The position numbers and the translations under genes are program-made. A DNA stretch of 8,969 bases from positions 1 to 8,969 of the forward strand of contig JAQUMZ010000087.1 in NCBI GenBank assembly GCA_028717865.1, given 5' to 3'. Of this stretch, positions 1 to 4,860 are shown piece after piece. A model generated the notes under the pieces. The model was not told the DNA's origin. It did no database searches and worked only from the letters and a program-made list of their open reading frames with translations. How positions within the stretch are numbered: the stretch's first letter is position 1; the number at the start of each line of letters is the position of its first letter. This stretch comes from Elusimicrobiota bacterium (GTDB lineage: Bacteria > Elusimicrobiota > Elusimicrobia > UBA1565 > UBA9628).

Positions 1-393
1 ATCGGCGCGCTGATTCTGATGCTGGTTTCTCCGGCGCTGCTGCTCATGGTGGTTTCGATACTCGGCATTCCCCTCGTGCCGCTGGCGATCATGCTCTTCT
101 GCGTCTGCGTGCTGATGGGCCTGGCCGCCTTCAGCCGGATCCTTTCGGGCAGGTTCTACGGTGCGCTCGACAAGCGGTCGCCGGGCACGCTGGGCGCCGT
201 CACGGTCGGCTATCTGCTCCTGACCGGCCTGCTCATCCTGGGGAACCTCATGAAAGTGGCGGGACATCTCGGCGGGATTCTCGGGGGGATATTGATACTC
301 GCCAACCTGATGATCCTCTGCGGCGCGGTGGTGGCCGGCCTGGGCGCGGTATGGACCACGCGCATGGGCGGCCGCGGGGAGGAGAAACTGTGA
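1..393 (+). CDS. Multi-pass membrane protein, C-terminal part (5' end outside window)
   Basis: The frame is open from the first base, so the gene begins upstream; 130 residues are visible before the TGA. They are very hydrophobic: a long membrane stretch at about visible residues 3-45 (probably two helices with GIPLVPL between), a short polar segment with RILSGRF and DKRSPG at 45-62, then helices at about 63-82 and 92-117, and a short charged tail. The alternation of a GIPL-type helix pair, a basic linker and two Gly/Leu-rich helices resembles the C-terminal membrane domain found in some bactofilin-like membrane proteins, but I hold that loosely. An ATG at 19 exists but has no ribosome-binding site and sits inside a helix, so it is not the likely start. 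The stop overlaps the next start (TGATG), which suggests translational coupling with the secreted beta-repeat protein and possibly a shared envelope role. Function unknown. Confidence 0.7.
   Translation: MGALILMLVSPALLLMVVSILGIPLVPLAIMLFCVCVLMGLAAFSRILSGRFYGALDKRSPGTLGAVTVGYLLLTGLLILGNLMKVAGHLGGILGGILILANLMILCGAVVAGLGAVWTTRMGGRGEEKL
376..384 (+). promoter_or_regulatory. Strong ribosome-binding site fixing the start at 393
   Basis: GGGGAGGAG ends 8 nt before the ATG at 393. That ATG overlaps the previous stop and opens directly into a signal peptide. The in-frame ATG at 351 lacks such a site and would put 14 polar residues ahead of the signal peptide. Confidence 0.75.
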
Positions 394-1124
394 TGACAAG
401 AACGATCGCGACGGTCTGGCTGGCGCTGGCGCCCGCCGCGGCGGGCGCGGTGGAAGCCGCCAAGGTCTTCCCGGCCGCGGATTTGCGCGCCCTGCAGATC
501 AAGGCCGAGGCCGGGGACATCTCCGTGGAGGGTGTGGCCGCGCGGGAGGCGGTGGTCCAGGTCGTGAATACCGATCCGGACCGGTGTGAGATCTCCATGG
601 AAGCAAAGGGCGATATCCTGCGCCTGGAAGCCAAAAGCAGATCGAAATGGCCGTCGAGGACCGGTTGCCGGGCCGGATTCGAGGTGCGGGTCCCGCGGGG
701 TCTGGCCTTGGACGCCGCCACGGGTAGCGGGGATATCCGTCTGCGCGACGTGGCGGGGGACCTGAAGGCGCGGCTGGGCAGCGGCAATCTGAAGGGCACG
801 GCGCGCTCCCAGGACGCGCAAATCCAGTGCGGCAGCGGCTCGGTGGACTTGGCGGGCCTCATCGGTTCAGCCAACGTGAAGATCGGCAGCGGCAGGATCG
901 TCCTCGCCTGGGCCGAGGCCCCCAAGTCGGGGGCGGTCGGCGTCACGGCGGGCAGCGGCGATACCTTGTTGTTCTTCCCCGAGGGGGCGAAGCTGCGGGC
1001 GCGCGTGGTGAGCGGCTCCGGGGAGGTCCGCAACGAATTCGGAGATACGCCGTCCGCCGGCTTGCGCGTGCGCGTGGTATCCGGCTCCGGGGGCGTGACC
1101 ATCGGCAAACGGAAGCCGAAGTAA
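393..1124 (+). CDS. Secreted DUF4097-like beta-repeat protein
   Basis: The product has 243 residues. Residues 1-19 or 1-22 form a signal peptide (MTRT, a hydrophobic stretch, then small residues around AGA-VEA), so the protein should be exported. The rest is beta-rich with a recurring GSG turn at residues 111, 129, 147, 165, 187, 208 and 231; the first four are exactly 18 residues apart. Such Gly-Ser-Gly turns separated by short hydrophobic strands are typical of DUF4097/DUF2807-type 'adhesin-like' domains, which fold as stacked beta coils. Family members often sit beside small membrane proteins, as here, but their molecular function is poorly known. Two cysteines (65 and 92) lie before the repeats and one (146) within them. 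There is no C-terminal anchor or sorting signal. The start at 393 is chosen from the ribosome-binding site and signal peptide. Family assignment rests on the pattern, not on a search. Confidence 0.75.
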   Translation: MTRTIATVWLALAPAAAGAVEAAKVFPAADLRALQIKAEAGDISVEGVAAREAVVQVVNTDPDRCEISMEAKGDILRLEAKSRSKWPSRTGCRAGFEVRVPRGLALDAATGSGDIRLRDVAGDLKARLGSGNLKGTARSQDAQIQCGSGSVDLAGLIGSANVKIGSGRIVLAWAEAPKSGAVGVTAGSGDTLLFFPEGAKLRARVVSGSGEVRNEFGDTPSAGLRVRVVSGSGGVTIGKRKPK

Positions 1125-1132
1125 CCGGATTT

Positions 1133-1141
1133 TGCTAGGAT
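1133..1141 (+). promoter_or_regulatory. Candidate extended -10 promoter for the B3/B4 gene
   Basis: TGCTAGGAT fits an extended -10 (TGnTAnnnT). It lies in the 26-nt gap after the previous stop and ends 9 nt before the TTG start at 1151, so transcription would begin at or just before the start codon. AGGA inside the same bases (1137-1140) could instead be a weak Shine-Dalgarno site; sequence alone cannot decide. No clear -35 is seen. Confidence 0.45.
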
Positions 1142-1150
1142 GAGCCGGCC

Positions 1151-1822
1151 TTGCAGATAGAGAATCAGGTCCCGGACCTCCTGTTCGTCGCCGGGGTGGT
1201 CTTCGCCCGGGGCGCGGCCGTGGGGCCCGTCCCCGGACCTCTGGCCGCTGAGATCGACGCCCTGGTCGCCCGGCGGACGGCCGAGGAGTTCCCCGCCGAC
1301 ATAAAGGAGTCCGTGCGCCGGCTGCTCAAGCGCGGCGGCTTCAAGGCCGCGGGGCGCAACAAGCCGGCCAGCGAGTACCTGGCCCAGGCCGCCCGCGAGG
1401 GGCGCTTTCCCCGGATCAACAACCTGGTGGACGTCAACAACCTGCTTTCCCTGGAGACCTATCTGCCCATCAGCCTGCTGGACCTTGCCGCCTTCGCGGG
1501 TCCGGTCGTGCTCCGCTACGGCCGGCCGGGAGAGAAATACGTCTTCAACAGTTCCGGCCAGGAGATCGAGTTGGAGGGGCTCATCTGCGCATGCTCGGAT
1601 CGGCCCCTGGGCAACCCGGTCAAGGATTCGATGGCGGGCAAGCTAAAGGACCGGACCCGGGACGTCGTGGGCATAATCTACGGCGGCCGCGACGTGGAGG
1701 CGGGCCGGCTCATGGGCCGGCACGTGCGGCGCTTCGCGGAGCTGTTGACCAAGTACGGCGGCGCGGCCTCGGTCGAGACGCGGGTCGTGCCCGCGGACAG
1801 ATTGCTGTCGGCGTTGGTATAG
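1151..1822 (+). CDS. Stand-alone B3/B4 domain protein (PheRS-beta-like, possible aa-tRNA editing)
   Basis: The 223 residues match the stand-alone B3/B4 family (COG3382), related to the editing domain of the phenylalanyl-tRNA synthetase beta chain. Visible landmarks: GFKAAGRNKPASEYL at about 63-77; the core RINNLVDVNNLLSLETYLPI at 88-107; a DLAAFAG strand at 111-117; GEKY at 127-130; and the loop SDRPLGNPVKDS at 149-160, comparable to the 'GPFGNPTSDS' loop of homologues, followed by KDRTRDVVGIIYG. In PheRS the domain hydrolyses Tyr-tRNA(Phe); free homologues are mostly uncharacterised, so trans-editing of mischarged tRNA is an inference. There is no signal peptide, so it should be cytoplasmic. 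The start must be TTG at 1151: the frame is closed by a TAG at 1136, and no other start codon lies between that stop and 1151. It stands alone between two apparent promoters rather than in an operon. Confidence 0.8.
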   Translation: MQIENQVPDLLFVAGVVFARGAAVGPVPGPLAAEIDALVARRTAEEFPADIKESVRRLLKRGGFKAAGRNKPASEYLAQAAREGRFPRINNLVDVNNLLSLETYLPISLLDLAAFAGPVVLRYGRPGEKYVFNSSGQEIELEGLICACSDRPLGNPVKDSMAGKLKDRTRDVVGIIYGGRDVEAGRLMGRHVRRFAELLTKYGGAASVETRVVPADRLLSALV

Positions 1823-1823
1823 T
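1815..1823 (+). promoter_or_regulatory. Candidate extended -10 promoter for the propeller gene
   Basis: TGGTATAGT (TG, one base, then TATAGT, 5 of 6 to consensus) overlaps the stop codon of the B3/B4 gene. CGGACA at 1794-1799, 18 nt upstream of the hexamer, is a partial -35. Predicted transcription would start near 1830, leaving about 20 nt of leader that contains the GGGAGGT ribosome-binding site. Confidence 0.5.
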
Positions 1824-1833
1824 CGCCGGCTTT

Positions 1834-1840
1834 GGGAGGT
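1834..1840 (+). promoter_or_regulatory. Ribosome-binding site choosing ATG 1850 over TTG 1832
   Basis: GGGAGGT ends 9 nt before the ATG at 1850. An in-frame TTG at 1832 would lie on top of this site and add six residues before the signal peptide, so the ATG is preferred. Confidence 0.75.
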
Positions 1841-1849
1841 CTCACGATA

Positions 1850-3340
1850 ATGGAATTGGGCGTCGTGTGGGTATTAGGGGCTTTCGGCATCGCGGGCGCG
1901 ATGGCCGCCGAGGCCAATCACGGCCAGGAGACCCCGCCTTTCGTCGAGGATGAGATGCGGAAAAACCCGGAGTCGAGGGATGATTATATCGATGACGAAT
2001 ATCCCGAAGAGGTTTGCGCGGCCACGGTGCTGCATCTGCGCGACGGCAAGACCAAGCGGCTGGAATGCGCGGATTGGAGCCTTTCTCCGGACAGGAACTA
2101 TGCGGCCTTGGGTCGATATCGAGGCGAACTTGGTCTGTTTATCGTCGATATGGGGAAGGGGGCGGTCAAGAGGCATATCCTTCTCGATGCATCCAAGGTG
2201 AGTCCTTACGACGAAGGCCCCAAATGCGGGGGGCTTCGGTGGTCTCCGGACAGCCGGCACGTGGCGTTTACGGTCCTCCGGGCAGGCAAGTACCCTACGA
2301 AGACGAAGCTGTTCATCGACGACGTGTCGGCGGATCGGCATGCGGTTGTCGCGGTGGATTCTTTGGAGGGTCACTCCGATCAAGGATACTGGTTCTTCGA
2401 TCCCACTTGGTCTGCGGATTCGAGGGTCCTGGCGATTTTCGAATCCTTCTACGGGACCGACGACAAGACCGGCCGGCTGTCCTTCTTCGACCCTCAGGGC
2501 AGGCGGCTGATTTCACACCCGTTCGTTTACGGCTTCCGGCCGGGAGGGATGCGCTGGGAGAAGGAGGGCGTCGTCGAAGTCTACTCGTCAAGTGACGATC
2601 AAGTCGTAAGTTTCGATGTGGGACGCGATCCGTCCGGAAAGATTACGCTCTCTCCCCGGCCGCCATTCGTCGCCATCCAAGGGTCGGAGCCGGGCGCCGA
2701 ACTCCATCTGCCTGCCGGCAGATCCATCCAGGTTCGCCGGGAGAAGGCGGACGTCGTGCGGTGGTCCCCGGACCGCAAGCAAGTGGCGTTTCAGGCTTCC
2801 GGCGACGAATTCGGACTGTTCGTTGCGGATATGGGGGATGGGAGCGTCCGGTGCCTGCTCCTGCTCGACAGGACAGCCCAGTTGGGGAATACCGAGGACC
2901 TCGCGTGGTCTCCGGACGGCAGAGCCTTGGCATTCGTGCGTTGCCATCGCGAATGGTCCCCCGAGCGGACGGACCTCTTCATCGTGGATGTCGCGGCCAA
3001 GACCCATGCGGTGGTTCTCGGCAATTCAGTAGGCGCGTTGACCCCGGATATCTCGTGCTCGCTTTACAAGCCGGAGTGGTCTCCGGATTCAAAGCACATC
3101 GCCATATTGGAATCCAAGCACTACCAGGCGCTGGGCCGATATCGGGATCAAGATATCGCTTTGATCGACCGGAACGGATCTAGACTGGCGAGTTTTTCCC
3201 TGGGTACAGGAGCCGGTTATTCGCTCGGTTGGGCGAAAGACGGGCTTGTCAAAGCCTGCCAAGATGATGGCTGCATGGCGCTCAGGGTGAAGCGGGACGG
3301 CTCGACCGGGCGGTTCTCTCTGCAACGGGAAGAGCAATGA
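1850..3340 (+). CDS. Secreted TolB/WD40-like beta-propeller protein with tandem duplication
   Basis: The product has 496 residues. Residues 1 to about 21 are a signal peptide lacking a basic n-region (MELGVVWVLG then AMAAEA). An acidic linker follows (33-54), then repeated propeller blades marked by W-S-P/A-D: residues 131, 187, 305, 353 and 410, with a weaker one at 76. This is the PD40 repeat of TolB-type propellers. The protein is two similar halves: about 76-269 and 305-493. Matching pieces include LGLFIVDMGKG/FGLFVADMGDG, WSPDSRHVAF/WSPDGRALAF, WSADSRVLAI/WSPDSKHIAI and DPSGKITLS/DGSTGRFSL, offset by about 222-229 residues. Such propellers bind ligands or partners in the periplasm; I see no enzymatic motif and do not assign a role. 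Its codons use A/T third positions (GAT, TAT, ATT) visibly more than the neighbours, which may indicate later acquisition or weaker selection. It appears to be its own transcription unit. Confidence 0.75.
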   Translation: MELGVVWVLGAFGIAGAMAAEANHGQETPPFVEDEMRKNPESRDDYIDDEYPEEVCAATVLHLRDGKTKRLECADWSLSPDRNYAALGRYRGELGLFIVDMGKGAVKRHILLDASKVSPYDEGPKCGGLRWSPDSRHVAFTVLRAGKYPTKTKLFIDDVSADRHAVVAVDSLEGHSDQGYWFFDPTWSADSRVLAIFESFYGTDDKTGRLSFFDPQGRRLISHPFVYGFRPGGMRWEKEGVVEVYSSSDDQVVSFDVGRDPSGKITLSPRPPFVAIQGSEPGAELHLPAGRSIQVRREKADVVRWSPDRKQVAFQASGDEFGLFVADMGDGSVRCLLLLDRTAQLGNTEDLAWSPDGRALAFVRCHREWSPERTDLFIVDVAAKTHAVVLGNSVGALTPDISCSLYKPEWSPDSKHIAILESKHYQALGRYRDQDIALIDRNGSRLASFSLGTGAGYSLGWAKDGLVKACQDDGCMALRVKRDGSTGRFSLQREEQ

Positions 3341-3380
3341 GGTCAAGGCTCTTATCGATTCCCTCCGGACTGGGCCGATT

Positions 3381-3389
3381 TGGCATAAT
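3381..3389 (+). promoter_or_regulatory. Extended -10 promoter of the tsaE cluster, probably leaderless
   Basis: TGGCATAAT is an extended -10 whose hexamer CATAAT matches 5 of 6. It lies in the 55-nt gap after the propeller gene and ends 6 nt before the GTG start of tsaE, so the expected transcription start coincides with the start codon. No Shine-Dalgarno sequence is present in the intervening bases. Confidence 0.6.
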
Positions 3390-3395
3390 CTATTC

Positions 3396-3845
3396 GTGAG
3401 ATTCGCGACGTCAAGTTCCGGTGAGACCGAGGCCCTTGGGCGCAGGCTCGGCCGTCTGCTCAAGGGCTGGGACGTGGTCTGCCTCTACGGGGAGCTGGGC
3501 GCGGGCAAGACCACGCTGACCCGCGGCCTGGTGCGCGGCGTTGGCTCCCGGGACCGCGTGGCCAGCCCGACCTTCAGCCTGGCCCGGGTCTATCGCGCCG
3601 GCCGCAAGACCATCTACCACCTCGACCTCTACCGCGTCTCGGCCGGGCAGACCCGGGACATCGGCATCGAGGAGTTCGTGTCCGATCCCCGCGGCATCTG
3701 CGTGGTGGAGTGGCCCGAGGCCGGCGAGGCCTACTATCCGAAGGACCGCCTGGTGGTCCGGCTGAGCCACGGCGGCGCGGGTCGGCGGCTGAGCTTCCGA
3801 GCCCGCGGGCCGCGCTCCCGGGAGATCGTCTCTGCGCTCGCCTAG
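3396..3845 (+). CDS. tsaE: tRNA t6A biosynthesis ATPase TsaE
   Basis: The 149 residues carry the TsaE signature: an N-terminal SGETEALGRRLG helix (8-19), Walker A GELGAGKTT (32-40), the switch-like SPTF (57-60), the HLDLYR block (75-80) with Asp77, and VVEWPE (103-108). Length is typical. TsaE is the small ATPase that supports the TsaB-TsaD complex during threonylcarbamoylation of A37 in ANN-decoding tRNAs; it is cytoplasmic. The GTG start is supported because the conserved region begins only a few residues later and the frame upstream offers no better codon. It begins 6 nt after a -10 element and has no Shine-Dalgarno sequence, so a leaderless message is likely. Its TAG stop directly abuts the ATG of tsaB, consistent with the two proteins working together. 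No oddity in the key residues. Confidence 0.95.
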   Translation: MRFATSSSGETEALGRRLGRLLKGWDVVCLYGELGAGKTTLTRGLVRGVGSRDRVASPTFSLARVYRAGRKTIYHLDLYRVSAGQTRDIGIEEFVSDPRGICVVEWPEAGEAYYPKDRLVVRLSHGGAGRRLSFRARGPRSREIVSALA

Positions 3846-4454
3846 ATGAACCTGCTCGCCATCGACACCACCGGCCCGGCCCTGGGCCTGGCCCTGCGGG
3901 CCGGCGAGCGGATATTGACCTTTCAGCGCGAACTGGCCGCGCCGCACGACGAGACCTTGCTGCCGCGGGCCGAGCGCCTGCTGGCCCGCGCCCGCCTCGG
4001 CTGGGAGGACCTCCAAGCCCTGGCCGCGGCCAGCGGCCCCGGCCGCTTCACCGGCATACGCATCGGCATGGCCTTCTGCGCGGTGATGGGGGGCCGGCTG
4101 TCCATTCCCGTCCTGCCCGTTTCGCGCCTGGAGGCCTTGGCCGCGCGGGCCGCCGACGGCGAGGTCTGCGCGGTTCTGCCCGGCTACCGCGACGAGGTTT
4201 TCTACCAGCTTTTCAAGAATCGCGGCGCGACCCCGCGGCCCGCCGCCGCGCCGGTGTGGTGCTCGGCCGAGGACTGGAGCGCCGTTCGCGGCGAGCTGGC
4301 GGCCCGCGGGGTCGCCTTCGCCGAGGGCGAGGTCCTCGCGCGGGACCTTCTGGCGCACGCGGAGGAGTTGCTGCGGCGCGGCCACAAGCCCCGCTTCGAG
4401 CCGTTGTATCTCAAGCCCGCCTCTTATGAGCGTCCGGCCGGCCGCCCCCGCTGA
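3846..4454 (+). CDS. tsaB: tRNA t6A biosynthesis protein TsaB
   Basis: The 202 residues begin with the ASKHA-fold MNLLAIDTT motif. They carry HDETLLP at 34-40, where homologues usually have HSE-LLP, and the diagnostic GPGRFTGIRIG at 64-74, and they end with PLYLKPASYERP, the usual C-terminal 'P-YLRP' element. TsaB is the inactive paralogue of TsaD. It scaffolds TsaD and TsaE in the enzyme that moves threonylcarbamoyl from TC-AMP to tRNA A37. The ATG directly follows the tsaE stop, with no Shine-Dalgarno sequence visible, so translation is probably coupled. The 3' end overlaps rimI by 29 nt. The C-terminal half is less conserved, as usual for TsaB. TsaD itself is not in this window. Confidence 0.93.
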   Translation: MNLLAIDTTGPALGLALRAGERILTFQRELAAPHDETLLPRAERLLARARLGWEDLQALAAASGPGRFTGIRIGMAFCAVMGGRLSIPVLPVSRLEALAARAADGEVCAVLPGYRDEVFYQLFKNRGATPRPAAAPVWCSAEDWSAVRGELAARGVAFAEGEVLARDLLAHAEELLRRGHKPRFEPLYLKPASYERPAGRPR

Positions 4455-4860
4455 CCTCGGCGCCGTGCGCGCCGCGGCCGAGGCGTGCGCTTTCAGCGCC
4501 CGTTGGAGCCGCGAGGATTACGGGCGCGAGCTCGCGCGGGCGGAGTCCTGGCTCCTGGTGTGGGACGAGGGCGGGATCAAGGGCTTCATTCTTTGCCGCC
4601 GGGTCCTCGACGAGGCCCAGATACTGGATGTGGCCGTGCGGCCGCCGGACCGGGGCCGGGGGATCGCTACGGCCCTGCTCGAGGCTTTGGCCCGGCGCGC
4701 GCGGCAGGCCGGCTGCGCCAAGCTTTCCCTGGAGGTCGACGAGCGCAACCTCGCCGCCCTGGCGCTTTACCGCAAGGCCGGCTACGGCGTTGTCGGCCGC
4801 AGGCGTAAGTTCTATAATAACGCTTTCGATGCCGTCCTGATGGACCGGCCCCTGGGTTGA
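4426..4860 (+). CDS. rimI: Ribosomal-protein-alanine N-acetyltransferase RimI (GNAT family)
   Basis: The 144 residues form a GNAT fold: N-terminal strand and helix (SVRPAAPADLGAVR), then ILDVAVRPPDRGRGIATALL at 66-85 containing the acetyl-CoA pyrophosphate loop RGRGIA, then LEVDERNLAALALYRKAGY at 102-120, and the C-terminal RRRKFYNN (125-132). Glu103 and Tyr115 coincide with the catalytic residues described for Salmonella RimI. The known reaction is N-terminal acetylation of ribosomal protein S18; in bacteria the gene is often next to tsaB or tsaD, as here. The ATG lies inside the tsaB 3' end, and the start is supported by the immediate match to the family N-terminus. The gene end overlaps the TTG of the next gene by 4 nt. 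Bases 4813-4818 within the FYN codons spell TATAAT, so the end of this gene may also hold a promoter. Confidence 0.92.
   Translation: MSVRPAAPADLGAVRAAAEACAFSARWSREDYGRELARAESWLLVWDEGGIKGFILCRRVLDEAQILDVAVRPPDRGRGIATALLEALARRARQAGCAKLSLEVDERNLAALALYRKAGYGVVGRRRKFYNNAFDAVLMDRPLG
4790..4818 (+). promoter_or_regulatory. Candidate internal promoter at the end of rimI for the TPR-ispE-spoVG run
   Basis: A perfect -10 hexamer TATAAT (4813-4818) lies 17 nt downstream of TTGTCG (4790-4795, 4 of 6 to the -35 consensus). Transcription would begin near 4825, about 32 nt before the TTG at 4857. The -10 is created by TAT and AAT codons, where this GC-rich gene would normally use TAC and AAC. Confidence 0.5.

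Noticed and set aside
351..392. Upstream ATG extending the DUF4097-like protein by 14 residues
   Set aside because: It would bury the signal peptide, and the strong ribosome-binding site at 376-384 serves the ATG at 393.
1140..1160. ATG at 1140 as a start after the DUF4097-like gene
   Set aside because: It meets a TAG after six codons; the B3/B4 reading frame is a different phase with TTG at 1151.
3341..3395. Possible terminator after the propeller gene
   Set aside because: No GC-rich stem with a following T-run can be drawn; the bases are better explained by the tsaE promoter.
3411..4385. 324-codon minus-strand open frame opposite tsaE/tsaB
   Set aside because: Ala/Gly/Arg/Gln-rich shadow of conserved + strand genes.
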